Source: Sneathiellales bacterium (GTDB lineage: Bacteria; Pseudomonadota; Alphaproteobacteria; JANQFL01). From it: a stretch of 64,000 bases of DNA. Below, piece after piece: positions 9,780 through 19,581 of the stretch. Position numbers and translations under genes: made by a program. Under the pieces are notes generated by a model, which did no database searches, was not told the origin of the DNA, and saw nothing but the letters and a program-made list of their open reading frames with translations. The DNA lies in NCBI GenBank assembly GCA_028277845.1, contig JANQFL010000002.1, positions 45,053-109,052 on the forward strand, given 5' to 3'. How positions within the stretch are numbered: position 1 is the first letter of the stretch; every line of letters starts with the position of its first letter.

Positions 9780-10543
<764 letters not shown>

Positions 10544-10547
<4 letters not shown>

Positions 10548-11305
10548 ATGTGGGCACCCCCGAGATAGGCTTCCTGGACTTGTGGATTGCCGCGCACTTC
10601 GTCAGGCGTGCCTTCGGCAATGACGGTGCCTTGGGCCAGTACGGTGATACGGTCGGCCAAGCTGAATACAACGTGCATGTCGTGTTCGATGATCACCTTG
10701 GTCATGCCGCGCTCCTTGATGCGTTTGAGCAGGTCGATGGTGCGGTTGGTATCGTGGCGCGACATGCCGGCCGTCGGTTCGTCCAGCAGCAGCAGGCGCG
10801 GATGCTGAACCAGACACATGGCCAGCTCGAGGCGGCGCTTGTCGCCACGCGACAGGCTGCCGGCCTCGCTGTCCCGCTGATCGATCAGGTCGAGGTCTTC
10901 GAGGATATGCTCGGCTTCGTCCCGGATATCGTTCTCACCTTGCAGGATACGGAAAGCGTTGAACTTGAACGACCCGTCCCGCTTGGCCAATGCCGGGATC
11001 ATGACGTTCTGCATCAAGGTCAGCTCGGGAAATATTTCCGGCGTCTGAAATACCCGGGCGACACCGACCTGGTTGATCTCGTGCGGCTTCTTGCCGGTCA
11101 GCGTCTCGCCGTCGAAGGTGACGGAACCGTTGTCCGGTTCGATGCGACCGACGCAGACATTGAGCAGGGTCGATTTGCCGGCGCCGTTGGGACCGATGAT
11201 GGCGTGGGTCTTGCTCTGTTCTATGTCCAGATTGACGTCGCGCAGGGCATGCAGGCCACCGAAGCTTTTGTGCACATCGGCGACCTTGAGGACCGTGTCG
11301 TTCAT
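10544..11305 (-). CDS. livG: Branched-chain amino-acid-type ABC transporter ATPase (LivG-like)
   Basis: ATPase of 253 aa with Walker A GPNGAGKSTL, Walker B LLLLDEPTAGMS and the switch histidine in IIEHDMH, followed by the usual LivG C-terminus. The signature motif reads LSRGDKRRLE rather than the canonical SGGQ or YGQQR form. This variant occurs in some subfamilies of the HAAT transporters, and in a heteromeric ATPase pair one altered signature is tolerable. It partners with LivF at the cytoplasmic face of the permease pair LivH/LivM and is separated from livM by only 3 nt. Confidence 0.9.
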
Positions 11306-11308
11306 GGC

Positions 11309-12466
11309 TTAGCCCTCCTGCTCCGTTGGCCGCATCACGCCACCGGTTTGTTCCGGCTTCTTGCCGCCGCCGCGTTTCTGGATCATGCCGCCGATGCGCC
11401 GGATGCCTTCCATCAACCCGCCGGGCAGGAAGATGACGATGGCCATGAAGATGATGCCCAGCGTCAGATGCCAACCCTCGCCGACGAACAGGCCGAGCAA
11501 TGCAACCACGGCACCTTCCATGCCGTCCGGCAGGAACGCCAGCATCTGATGCAGCAGCTGGTCGTTGTAGGCCGAGAAGATGTTTTCGAAGTACTTGATG
11601 ATGCCGGCGCCCAGCAAGGGACCGACCAGCGTACCGGCGCCGCCCAAAATGGTCATCAGCACCACTTCGCCCGAGGCCGTCCACTGCATGCGCTCGGCGC
11701 CCGCCAGCGGATCGGTGACCGCCAGCAGCGATCCGGCCAGGCCGGCATACATGCCCGACACGACGAAGGCGATCAGCATATAGGGCCGGGTGTTGAAGCC
11801 GGTGTAGTTCATGCGCACCTGATTCGACTTGATGGCCAGTAATTTCAACCCAAACGGCGAGCGGAAAATGCGCAGGGAGATGAAGAACGCGATGATCAGC
11901 AGCACGGCGCAGAAATAGAAGCCGGGATAACCGCTCATCTTGAGCCCGAACAGGTTGGTCGAGGGCAGGCCCTCGCCCGCCGCGACGAACAGGCTGTCGA
12001 TGATGCGCGGGTCCTGCTGGGTGAGTTGCAGGCCCGTTTCACCGTTGGTGATCGGCGTCAGCACCGAATAGGCCAGATTGTAGGACATCTGGGCGAACGC
12101 CAGGGTCAGGATCGAGAAGTAGATGCCCGATCGGCGCAAGCTGACGAAACCGATCAGGGCGGCGAACACGCCGCCGATCAACGTGCCGAACAGCACCGCC
12201 GGCAGCACGTTCATGGTGACCAGCTTGAACGACCAGACCGCGGCGTAGGATCCGACGCCGAGGAAGGCGGCGTGACCGAACGAGAGATAACCGGTCAGGC
12301 CGAACAGGATGTTGTAGCCGACAGCGAAGATACCGAAGATGGCGAACTTCTGCAGAAGATCGGGATAGGACGCGCCGATCGGCGCCAGCCACAGCGGCAT
12401 GGCCAGGACGGCGATGGCGAAGATCGCCATGGTGACCGTATCGTTCTTGGGTGACAGATTGAACAT
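11309..12466 (-). CDS. livM: Branched-chain amino-acid-type ABC permease (LivM-like)
   Basis: Polytopic permease of 385 aa with about nine or ten hydrophobic helices and typical LivM signatures: [23 protein letters not shown] near the N-terminus and [21 protein letters not shown] in the C-terminal half. It forms the membrane channel with LivH. The basic C-terminal tail after the last helix ([15 protein letters not shown]) is cytoplasmic. It starts one base before the end of livH's intergenic gap, so expression is tightly coupled. Confidence 0.92.
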   Translation of the reverse strand: MFNLSPKNDTVTMAIFAIAVLAMPLWLAPIGASYPDLLQKFAIFGIFAVGYNILFGLTGYLSFGHAAFLGVGSYAAVWSFKLVTMNVLPAVLFGTLIGGVFAALIGFVSLRRSGIYFSILTLAFAQMSYNLAYSVLTPITNGETGLQLTQQDPRIIDSLFVAAGEGLPSTNLFGLKMSGYPGFYFCAVLLIIAFFISLRIFRSPFGLKLLAIKSNQVRMNYTGFNTRPYMLIAFVVSGMYAGLAGSLLAVTDPLAGAERMQWTASGEVVLMTILGGAGTLVGPLLGAGIIKYFENIFSAYNDQLLHQMLAFLPDGMEGAVVALLGLFVGEGWHLTLGIIFMAIVIFLPGGLMEGIRRIGGMIQKRGGGKKPEQTGGVMRPTEQEG

Positions 12467-12467
12467 A

Positions 12468-13484
12468 TTACGTCTCCATCACCCCTTTACGTCCCATCAG
12501 ACCACGCGGCCGGACCAGGAGAATGATCACCGCAACCAGATAGATGATGATCTGGTCGATGCCGGGAATGATCTGTTTGACTTCGTTCATCGAGGCGAAC
12601 GACTGCAGGATGCCGAGCAGGAAGCCCGCCGCAACGGCGCCGGGCAGCGAACCCATGCCGCCGACCACCACCACGACGAAGGACAAGACCAGGAAGTCCA
12701 TGCCCATGTGATAGTCGGGTGGCAGGATCGGCGTGTACATCACGCCCGCCAGGCCGGCCACCACGGCGGCCATGCCGAACACGATGGTGAAGCGTTTCTG
12801 AATGTTGATGCCCAACAGCCCGACGGTTTCACGGTCTTCCATGCCGGCGCGCACCACCATGCCGTAGGTGGTGAACTGCAGGAACGAAAACACCAGGCCG
12901 ATCACGATCAGGGAACTGGCGAGATAGATCAGGCGCCACCAGGGATACACCAGGGCGTCGCCGAGGCCGAACCACGCGCCCACATTGGCGCTGCCCGAAA
13001 CGATCTCGGGTGCCGCCACCGGGATCGGATTGGCGCCGAAGAACGACTTGATGATTTCCTGCAGCACGATGGCCAGGCCGAATGTCACCAGGATCTGTTC
13101 CGCGTGCGGCCGTTTGTAGAAGAAGCGTATGAGGCCGCGCTCCATCACCAGGCCGACGAGGAGCATCACCGGAATGGCCAGCAGGATGGACAGGATGACC
13201 ACATAGTCGATCATCATCGTGCCCCACTCGCCGAACCAGACTTCCAGGTACGGCGTTTCCTTGTAGGCCTCGAAGAAGGTGACGCTCTTGTCCCGGACCT
13301 TCATGGAGATGGTCAGGACTTTCTGCAGCGTTACGGCACAGAAGGCGCCGATCATGAAGACCGCGCCGTGGGCGAAGTTGACGACACCGAGGGTGCCGAA
13401 AACCAGGGTCAGTCCGAGGGCAATAAGGGCGTAGGCGCCGCCCTTATCCAGCCCGTTGAGGACCTGTAAGAGAATTGCGTCCAT
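12468..13484 (-). CDS. livH: Branched-chain amino-acid-type ABC permease (LivH-like)
   Basis: Polytopic permease of 338 aa with the N-terminal LivH signature [32 protein letters not shown] and the EAA-like segment [17 protein letters not shown]. It is slightly longer than E. coli LivH owing to an insert of about 40 residues in the first half ([24 protein letters not shown]). It pairs with LivM. The 78-nt gap between the binding-protein gene and this gene holds an intrinsic-terminator-like hairpin, so permease and ATPase expression probably depends on read-through. Confidence 0.92.
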   Translation of the reverse strand: MDAILLQVLNGLDKGGAYALIALGLTLVFGTLGVVNFAHGAVFMIGAFCAVTLQKVLTISMKVRDKSVTFFEAYKETPYLEVWFGEWGTMMIDYVVILSILLAIPVMLLVGLVMERGLIRFFYKRPHAEQILVTFGLAIVLQEIIKSFFGANPIPVAAPEIVSGSANVGAWFGLGDALVYPWWRLIYLASSLIVIGLVFSFLQFTTYGMVVRAGMEDRETVGLLGINIQKRFTIVFGMAAVVAGLAGVMYTPILPPDYHMGMDFLVLSFVVVVVGGMGSLPGAVAAGFLLGILQSFASMNEVKQIIPGIDQIIIYLVAVIILLVRPRGLMGRKGVMET

Positions 13485-13510
13485 GACCGTCCGGCATGTT
13501 TACGGCTGGA

Positions 13511-13550
13511 AAAAAGAGGAATGCCGGCCGCGTGGGGACGGCCGGCATTC
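13511..13550 (-). terminator. Intergenic terminator/attenuator between binding protein and livH
   Basis: On the minus strand a perfect 11-bp stem (GAATGCCGGCC paired with GGCCGGCATTC, 10-nt loop; arms at 13519-13529 and 13540-13550) is followed by CTCTTTTTT. This is a classic intrinsic terminator. Placed between the binding-protein gene and livH, it would let most transcripts stop after the binding protein, giving it the excess over permease usual for such importers. Confidence 0.85.
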
Positions 13551-13562
13551 CGACTTATCGAC

Positions 13563-14912
13563 TTACGCTTCGTACGGGCCGAGCTCGCCGCCGAAGATGG
13601 ATGGGTCATATTCCACCTGCGACCGCGGCACTTCCTGTACGACTTCCAGCAAGTCGAACTGGCTCGTCGGGTTTTCGTTACCCTTCACGACGAGAACCTT
13701 CTTGAAGCATTGGTGATCGGCCGCGCGGTACTCGGTCGGGCCGTTGCCCATGCCGTCGAATTTGAAGCCTTCCAACGCCCGGATGACGTCCGGCGGCGCG
13801 AACGTACCGGCCATTTCACAGGCGTTGGCATAGAGCAGCGCCTGGACGTAGCAGGTATGGGCGGCCTGGGACGGCGGGAAGCCGTACTCTGCGCCGAACG
13901 ACTTGACGAAGGCTTGCGAGCCGGCGTCCTTCAGCGACCAGTTCCAGTTGGTCGTACCGTAGATGCCCTTGATGTTCTTGCCGGCACCCTGGGCCATCAG
14001 ACGCGAATACAGCGGCACGATGATCTCGAAGTTCTTGCCGTTGACCTGTTTGTCGCGCAGGCCGAACTGAACCGCCTGGGTCAAGGAGTTGATCATGTCC
14101 TTGCCGTAGTGGTTCAGGATCAGCACGTCGGCGCCCGAATTCAGCACCGGCGTGATGTACTGCGAGAAGTCACCGGCGCCGAGCGGGGTCTTGACCCGGT
14201 TGACGGTCTGCCAGCCGAGGCCTTCGGTGGTGTTCTTGATCGACTCTTCCTGGGTCCAGCCCCAGGTGTAGTCGGCCGTCAGGTGATAGGCCTTGCGCTC
14301 CTTGCCCATCTGCTTCTCGAGCACGGGGCCGAGGGCCGCACCGGACATGTAGGCGTTGAAGAAGTGGCGGAAGCCGTAGCGCCGCTTGTCCTTGCCCGTG
14401 GTGTCGTTGGAGTGGGTCAGGCCGTTCATGAAGACCACGCCCATTTCCTGGGCCAGCGACTGCTGGGCAATGGCCACGCCCGAGGACGAGCCGCCGGAAT
14501 ACATGATGACGCCGTCTTTTTCGATCATGCGCTTGGCCGAGGCGCGCGCGGCGTCCGACTTGGTCTGGGTGTCGCCCGTAACGTATTCGACCTTCTTGCC
14601 GAGGATACCGTTGCCCTTCAACGACAGCGGCTTCATGGTGTTCATCAGACCACCGTCGCCCTCACCGTTGATGTGCTTGACCGCCAGCTTGTAGGCGCGC
14701 AACTCGTCCGCACCCTCATCGGCATAGGCGCCGGTCTGGGGTACGTTGAAGCCGAACTTCACCGAAGAGGCGTTGCCCGGATTGTTGCGGAAATTCTTCG
14801 CCGCCCAACCGTCGCGCACGAACACGGTGGGGGCCACAACAGCCGCGCCGGCAAGTGCGGAACCGCCCTTGAGCACCGTACGCCGCGACCATTTTTTGTC
14901 GAGAATCGTCAT
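13563..14912 (-). CDS. ABC transporter substrate-binding protein, Tat-exported (HAAT family)
   Basis: Periplasmic binding protein of 449 aa. The N-terminus carries a twin-arginine signal (KKWSRRTVLKGGSALAGAAV), so it is exported folded by Tat. The mature part has the two-lobed type I fold of LivJ-like proteins, with MIEKDGVIMYSGGSSSGVAIA and NSGADVLILNHYGKDM segments, and is longer than LivJ. The start at 14912 is supported by the Shine-Dalgarno GGGAGGAA about 7 nt upstream. It is the first gene of the liv operon. The substrate is unknown; long Tat-exported members often bind amides, short acids or aromatic compounds rather than leucine. Confidence 0.88.
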   Translation of the reverse strand: MTILDKKWSRRTVLKGGSALAGAAVVAPTVFVRDGWAAKNFRNNPGNASSVKFGFNVPQTGAYADEGADELRAYKLAVKHINGEGDGGLMNTMKPLSLKGNGILGKKVEYVTGDTQTKSDAARASAKRMIEKDGVIMYSGGSSSGVAIAQQSLAQEMGVVFMNGLTHSNDTTGKDKRRYGFRHFFNAYMSGAALGPVLEKQMGKERKAYHLTADYTWGWTQEESIKNTTEGLGWQTVNRVKTPLGAGDFSQYITPVLNSGADVLILNHYGKDMINSLTQAVQFGLRDKQVNGKNFEIIVPLYSRLMAQGAGKNIKGIYGTTNWNWSLKDAGSQAFVKSFGAEYGFPPSQAAHTCYVQALLYANACEMAGTFAPPDVIRALEGFKFDGMGNGPTEYRAADHQCFKKVLVVKGNENPTSQFDLLEVVQEVPRSQVEYDPSIFGGELGPYEA

Positions 14913-15068
14913 TCGATATTCCTCCCGTAATGACCGTTCTTTTGAATTGAATAATTGCTGATCAACGCCAGTAAGAGATTCGTAGCGGGTGACAACGGGG
15001 TCGGGCAACAGAGACTTGCCGCGGCTGCAAAGTTCTGTAAAAATCTAGTGTATCAGTGAGTTATTGGT

Positions 15069-15082
15069 GTAAATTTATTTAC
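15069..15082. promoter_or_regulatory. Inverted repeat in the liv/scfR divergent promoter
   Basis: GTAAAT-TT-ATTTAC is a perfect 6-bp inverted repeat in the AT-rich space between the divergent binding-protein gene (start 14912) and the regulator (start 15119). It lies 37 bp upstream of the regulator ATG, where an autoregulatory operator would be expected. The regulator-site link is an inference. Confidence 0.4.
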
Positions 15083-15118
15083 TATACACGGCCGGATTCG
15101 GCCGGAGATCGAGGTCCG

Positions 15119-16702
15119 ATGGCACGCATTCCGATCGGCGAACGCATCCGGGATAGCCGCAGGGAACGGGGTGTTACGCAGTCCGCGCTGGCACAGCAGG
15201 TGGGCATTTCGGCGTCCTACCTGAACCTGATCGAGCACGACAAACGCATGATCGGCGGCGCCCTGCTCAAGCGCCTCGCCGACGCACTGAACGTCGATCT
15301 CAACCGTCTAAGCGGCACCGAGGACGCGCGTCTCGCCCAGGACATCGTCGAGATGACGCGCCTGCTATCCCTGCCCGAACTCGACGAACGCAGTGCCGTC
15401 AAACTCGTGGCGCAATCGCCCGAATGGGCGGCGGCCGTCCGAACGCTGCATCAGTGGTACCGGGACGCGTCCGAAACGGCGTTGGCCCTGTCCGACCGGC
15501 TCAGTCAGGATCCGGCGTTGATGGAGCTGAGCCATGCGGTGCTGACGAAGATTACCGCCATCCGCTCGTTCGCCGAGATTCTAGCCCAGCATCCCGACCT
15601 GGCTCCTGAGGAACGTTTGCGCTTCTCCGGCATCATCGCATCCGAAAGCGACCTCCTGGGGTCGAGCGCCCGGTCGATGATCACGTTGCTGGAAGGCACG
15701 CCAGACGCATTGCCGTCGTCTTCGCCCGCCAACGAAGTAGAAGATTTCATCATCTTCCATCGCAACCATTTTCCCGAACTGGAAGACGCCGCCAGCGAAT
15801 TGCGGCAATCGCTCGGCGATCTATCGGTCACACCGGTCTCGGTGATCACGGACCGCTTGGAGGAAACCCATGGCGTCTCCGTCCGGTTTCATCGCGGCGG
15901 CACGCCGCTTGGCGAAGGCGCCGCGTCGGATAAACATTGGATCCTGATCGACGATCAGGCGCTGCCGCCGTCGATCAGATTCATGCAAGCGCGGGCGCTG
16001 GTCGACCGCGAATTCGGCGCTTTGCTGGACAGCTTGACCGATGACGACAAGCTGACCACCGACGCCGCCCGGACGCGTGGCCGGCGGGCGCTGGCCAACT
16101 ATGCCGCCGGCGCCCTGCTGTTCCCCTATCACCGCTTTCTCGAAGCCGCCGAAAATCAGCGCTACGACATCGAGCGGCTGAACCGCCAGTTCGACGGCAG
16201 CATCGAACAAATCGCCCATCGGCTGGTCACCTTGCGGCGGCCGGGCGCCGAGGGCGTGCCCTTCGCATTCCTGCGCGCCGATCCGGCCGGCAATATCTCG
16301 AAACCGTTCAGTATTTCCGGTTTGCGCATGCCGCGTTTCGGCGGCGCCTGCCCGCTGTGGGCCATCTACTCGGCCTTCGCCAGGCCCAATCGCACTGTCG
16401 CCCAATTGGCCACCATGCCCAACGGCGAGCACTTCCTGTTCATCGCCCATTGCATGATGAAACAAGCCGCGGCCTATGGTGACCAGGCGACAACGTTCAG
16501 CATCATGCTGGGCTGCGATGCCTCTTACGGCGACCGGGTGGTTTACGGCGACGGTTTCGCGTCGGGCAGAAATTCGTTGGCGACGCCGGTGGGGACCAAT
16601 TGCCGCTCCTGCAGCCGGCAGAACTGCCGGCAGCGGGCCTACCCGTCCATCATTTCAGACTCCGAATCGGGCACTCGTACCGCGCCGTCGAATGTGGAAT
16701 GA
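15119..16702 (+). CDS. ScfR/RamB-type XRE regulator with IrrE-like and Cys-rich C-terminal domains
   Basis: Regulator of 527 aa. The N-terminus has an XRE-type helix-turn-helix (about 7-62, RERGVTQSALAQQVGISASYLNLIE). The middle resembles an ImmA/IrrE domain but has lost the HExxH zinc site (ARALVDREFGALL stands in its place). The C-terminal domain has conserved cysteines (GGACPLW, IAHCMM, LGCDASYGDRVVYGDGF, NCRSCSRQNCRQRAYPS). This architecture is that of regulators of short-chain fatty-acid or acyl-CoA metabolism (RamB, MccR, ScfR). The start at 15119 follows a GAGATCGAGG ribosome site. Divergent placement suggests it may regulate the liv operon and itself. Confidence 0.82.
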   Translation: MARIPIGERIRDSRRERGVTQSALAQQVGISASYLNLIEHDKRMIGGALLKRLADALNVDLNRLSGTEDARLAQDIVEMTRLLSLPELDERSAVKLVAQSPEWAAAVRTLHQWYRDASETALALSDRLSQDPALMELSHAVLTKITAIRSFAEILAQHPDLAPEERLRFSGIIASESDLLGSSARSMITLLEGTPDALPSSSPANEVEDFIIFHRNHFPELEDAASELRQSLGDLSVTPVSVITDRLEETHGVSVRFHRGGTPLGEGAASDKHWILIDDQALPPSIRFMQARALVDREFGALLDSLTDDDKLTTDAARTRGRRALANYAAGALLFPYHRFLEAAENQRYDIERLNRQFDGSIEQIAHRLVTLRRPGAEGVPFAFLRADPAGNISKPFSISGLRMPRFGGACPLWAIYSAFARPNRTVAQLATMPNGEHFLFIAHCMMKQAAAYGDQATTFSIMLGCDASYGDRVVYGDGFASGRNSLATPVGTNCRSCSRQNCRQRAYPSIISDSESGTRTAPSNVE

Positions 16703-16771
16703 TGCCGCAAATAACAACAACGCGTAAACCGGCCCCATCGATGTGGCCGGGCCGACCAGGGAGAAGAGTTC

Positions 16772-17140
16772 ATGGGGGCGAGCATTCTGATCGCCGAGGA
16801 CGAAGCGTATATCGTCGAATCACTGAAATTCCTGCTGACTCATGCCGGCCACACCGTCGAGACGATAGCCGACGGCGCGGCCGTGCTGCCGGCTATCCAG
16901 AAACGCCGGCCCGATCTGTTGATCCTCGACGTCATGTTGCCGACAACGAACGGCTATGACGTGCTGCGCCTGGTGCGGGGCACCACGGGTTTCGAATCCC
17001 TGCCCGTCCTGGTGCTGACCGCCAAGGGCCAGGAAGCCGACCGGCGCCTGATGATCGACCTCGGCGCCAACGACTTCGTCACCAAGCCGTTTTCCAATCA
17101 AGACCTGATCGAGCGTGTGAACGGTCTGCTGAACGGCTGA
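16772..17140 (+). CDS. Single-domain response regulator (CheY-like)
   Basis: Protein of 122 aa consisting of one receiver domain: acidic pair in LIAEDEAY, phospho-acceptor Asp53 in LILDVMLP, Thr in VLTAKGQ and the conserved Lys in VTKPFSNQDL. There is no output domain, so it acts by protein interaction or in a phosphorelay. It follows the ScfR-type gene by 69 nt on the same strand, with a good ribosome site (GGGAGAAGAG). I see no kinase next to it; the partner is unknown. Confidence 0.88.
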   Translation: MGASILIAEDEAYIVESLKFLLTHAGHTVETIADGAAVLPAIQKRRPDLLILDVMLPTTNGYDVLRLVRGTTGFESLPVLVLTAKGQEADRRLMIDLGANDFVTKPFSNQDLIERVNGLLNG

Positions 17141-17167
17141 CCGGATAACCGGCAGGCATTTGAAACA

Positions 17168-17836
17168 TCAATATCTGTAGGGCTCATCAAGGGTGGGAAC
17201 GCGCGTCGCCCAGTCGTTGTATGGCGTGCCCGTCGCCAAATCGTAGACGGCAATGAGCCGGGCAACGGGGTCGTCGTCGAAATCGACTCTTAAGTCCAAT
17301 GGCGCGCAGTCGCGTCGAACGATGCGAATTGCTGCCGAAAGCGTGCCACGGGCGTCGCTTCCCGCCGCGACACCCGCTTCCAGGCATGTCAAAAGGTGCC
17401 GACCGAAATCGGAACCTTGATCCGGCGCCCTGTCCTCGTGGGTGCGTTGCATGGCTTCGAGAACGTCGAGGCTTGATAGCCAGTTGCCGGCAACCACAAA
17501 CCCGGGCCCGATGACGTGACCTTTTTCCTCCACGTTCCGGTCACCGGTCCACACCGCGGCCTGGCCGTTCAAATCCAAAACGGCGAACTGACGATGGTCT
17601 CTGCCTGTATCCGGCCGGGTCACATGCGCCACCACCTCTTCGGCCGATTCGCGGTTCGTCAGCCTTTCGAGCCCGTCATCGCCCCATAGTGCGCTGACAC
17701 TGAGGCCTTGGGTCGCGACCGCCCCGGCACGGGCGGAAGCACGCAATACCCACCCCCCCACGGCGAGATTACCCGTAGCCGCAGCGCAGCCGATGGCTCC
17801 GGTTTCTTTATCCAGCGCAAGAATCGAAAATGTCAT
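17168..17836 (-). CDS. DUF1028 family Ntn-hydrolase-like protein
   Basis: Protein of 222 aa beginning MTFSILALDKETGAIGCAAATGN, the hallmark of the DUF1028 family, with the later GPGFVVAGNWLSSLDVLEAM and DLRVDFDDDPVARL segments. The family adopts an N-terminal-nucleophile hydrolase fold and is often found next to peptide transporters. A hydrolytic role on a peptide or amide-like substrate is likely, but the substrate is not established. It is divergent from the peptide-type ABC operon and shares with it the 13-bp inverted repeat at 17869-17917, suggesting common control. Confidence 0.85.
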   Translation of the reverse strand: MTFSILALDKETGAIGCAAATGNLAVGGWVLRASARAGAVATQGLSVSALWGDDGLERLTNRESAEEVVAHVTRPDTGRDHRQFAVLDLNGQAAVWTGDRNVEEKGHVIGPGFVVAGNWLSSLDVLEAMQRTHEDRAPDQGSDFGRHLLTCLEAGVAAGSDARGTLSAAIRIVRRDCAPLDLRVDFDDDPVARLIAVYDLATGTPYNDWATRVPTLDEPYRY

Positions 17837-17868
17837 GGTGTTTTCTACTCGAATATGACGGGCTCAGT

Positions 17869-17917
17869 GAATTTATCATAATAAACTTGCGAATTTCAAA
17901 TTTGTTATGATAAATTC
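17869..17917. promoter_or_regulatory. 13-bp perfect inverted repeat with symmetric divergent promoters
   Basis: GAATTTATCATAA (17869-17881) and its exact reverse complement (17905-17917) flank a 23-bp spacer. Each arm contains a TTAT-S-ATAA palindrome, and the arm centres are 32 bp apart, about three helical turns. Promoter-like elements overlap symmetrically: plus TTGCGA-N16-GATAAA (17887-17914) and minus TTGAAA-N16-GATAAA (17872-17899). A repressor bound to both arms would cover both -10 boxes. The FCD-GntR protein at the end of the adjacent operon is the natural candidate. Confidence 0.7.
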
Positions 17918-17942
17918 GGATCGTCAAACAGGGGAGACGATA

Positions 17943-19505
17943 ATGAAGCACCTTTCACAATGGGGCTTCGGTCTCGGACTTGCTGCCGCGATCCTCGCCA
18001 TATCACCCGCCGTTGCACAAACGCCGCAAAATGTGCTCGTCGTCGGGCAGATCGCCGAACCGAAGTCGCTCGATCCACATGCCGTCACCGCGGTCAACGA
18101 TTTCCGCATCCTGATGAACGTCTATGACGGCCTCGTCCGTTACAAGGATGGAACGCTGGAAGTCGAACCGTCTCTGGCCAAAAGCTGGACCATCAGCCCG
18201 GACGGCACGGAATACACCTTCGAATTGCGCAACGACGTAACGTTCCACGACGGTACGCCGTTCAATGCGCAGGCCGTCGAATTCAATTTCGACCGCATGC
18301 TCGACGAGAAGCACCCGTATCACGACACCGGCCCCTTCCCGCTGTCGTTCTTTTTCTCTGCCGTCGAGGACGTTGACGCAGTGGACGCCGATACGGTCAA
18401 GTTCAAGCTCAAGGAGCCGTACGCGCCGTTTCTCTCGAACCTTGCCTACCCGACCGGTCTGATCGTTTCGCCCGACGCCGTGAAAAAGCACGGCAAGGAA
18501 TTCGGCCGCAACCCGTCGGGCACCGGTGCCTTCAAATTCGCCGAATGGCAAGCCAACGCGAAAGTCGTGGTCACGCGAAACGACGATTATTGGGACGGCG
18601 CGCCGTCGTTGGAAGCCGTCGTATTCCGGCCGATCACGGATGCCAACACCCGGGTCGCGGAAATGCTGTCCGGCGGCATCGATGTGATGGTTGAAATTCC
18701 GCCGGATTCGGTTTCCACATTCAACGGCAACGGCTTCACGCTGCACGAACAAGCCGGGGCCCACCTTTGGTTTCTCATCCTGAATGCCAAGCAAGGCCCG
18801 TTTGCCGACAAACGCGTGCGCCAGGCCGTGAACTACGCGATCGACAAGAAATCCCTGGTCGAAAACGTCCTGCAAGGGACCGCCGAAGTCGCCGCGGGCC
18901 CGACCCCGCCGGCCTTTTCGTGGGCCTACAACAATTCGCTACAGCCGTATCCGTTCGACCCGGCCAAGGCGAAAGCCTTGCTGGCAGAAGCGGGTCATGC
19001 CAACGCGTCGCTGACCTTCTATGTCACGGAAGGCGGATCCGGCATGCTCGACCCGGTTCCCATGGCCACCGCCATTCAAGCCGACCTCGCCAAGGTCGGA
19101 CTCAAGGTCAAGATCGAGACCTACGAATGGAACACGTTTCTCGGCAAGGTCAATCCCGGCCTGGAAGGCAAGGCCGACATGGCCGAAATGGCCTGGATGA
19201 CCAACGATCCCGACACGCTTCCCTACCTGGCGCTGCGCACCGGTGCCTGGCCGGACAAGGGCGGCTTCAATTCCGGATACTATTCCAACCCCAAGGTGGA
19301 CGAATTGCTGGAAGCCGCCCGGAAGTCGACCGACCAGAACGAACGGGCCCGGCTTTATAAACAAATGCAGGAAACGGTTTACGAGGACGCGCCCTGGGCG
19401 TTCATCGCCAACTGGAAGCAAAACGCGGCCACAACGGACCGCACGTCGGGCTTCAAGCTGCAACCATCGTTCTTCCTGCTGCTCAAAGGTGTTTCGAAAA
19501 ACTGA
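17943..19505 (+). CDS. Peptide/opine-type ABC transporter substrate-binding protein (DppA/OppA family)
   Basis: Periplasmic protein of 520 aa with a Sec signal (LGLAAAILAISPAVAQ, cleavage after about residue 24) and the SBP family 5 fold: EPKSLDPHAV near the N-terminus, SLAKSWTISPDGTEYTFELR, and VRQAVNYAIDKKSLVENVLQG. It captures a peptide or similar oligomer for the two permease domains encoded downstream. The start at 17943 is preceded by GGGGAGACGA, a good ribosome site. The stop is followed by a strong hairpin. Family 5 also contains nickel-, opine- and glutathione-binding proteins, so the substrate is open. Confidence 0.9.
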   Translation: MKHLSQWGFGLGLAAAILAISPAVAQTPQNVLVVGQIAEPKSLDPHAVTAVNDFRILMNVYDGLVRYKDGTLEVEPSLAKSWTISPDGTEYTFELRNDVTFHDGTPFNAQAVEFNFDRMLDEKHPYHDTGPFPLSFFFSAVEDVDAVDADTVKFKLKEPYAPFLSNLAYPTGLIVSPDAVKKHGKEFGRNPSGTGAFKFAEWQANAKVVVTRNDDYWDGAPSLEAVVFRPITDANTRVAEMLSGGIDVMVEIPPDSVSTFNGNGFTLHEQAGAHLWFLILNAKQGPFADKRVRQAVNYAIDKKSLVENVLQGTAEVAAGPTPPAFSWAYNNSLQPYPFDPAKAKALLAEAGHANASLTFYVTEGGSGMLDPVPMATAIQADLAKVGLKVKIETYEWNTFLGKVNPGLEGKADMAEMAWMTNDPDTLPYLALRTGAWPDKGGFNSGYYSNPKVDELLEAARKSTDQNERARLYKQMQETVYEDAPWAFIANWKQNAATTDRTSGFKLQPSFFLLLKGVSKN

Positions 19506-19520
19506 TCGTCCGTGCATTCT

Positions 19521-19554
19521 CCCGGGGTGGGTTTCCATAAGGACCCACCCCGGG
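19521..19554 (+). terminator. Strong hairpin after the peptide-binding protein gene
   Basis: A perfect 12-bp stem (CCCGGGGTGGGT paired with ACCCACCCCGGG, 10-nt loop) lies 15 nt after the stop. No clear T-tract follows, so it is more likely an mRNA-stabilising or partial attenuating element than a full terminator. Confidence 0.6.
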
Positions 19555-19581
19555 ACTATTCCGTTTTGATGGGTGATCGCC

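Noticed and set aside
10804..10850. LivG signature variant LSRGDKRRLE as a sign of a dead ATPase
   Set aside because: Variant signatures occur in working heteromeric LivF/LivG pairs, and all other motifs are intact.
12399..13469. 356-codon plus-strand frame opposite livH
   Set aside because: Low-complexity His/Asp/Gln composition typical of the complement of hydrophobic codons; the permease on the other strand explains the region.
13521..14930. 469-codon plus-strand frame opposite the liv binding protein
   Set aside because: It lies entirely within the binding-protein gene and its intergenic hairpin, and has no ribosome site or recognisable domain.
15029..15042. AAAGTTCTGTAAA near the liv/scfR gap, resembling the RamB box
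   Set aside because: It needs an insertion and a mismatch to fit AAAGTTTGCAAA; too weak to claim.
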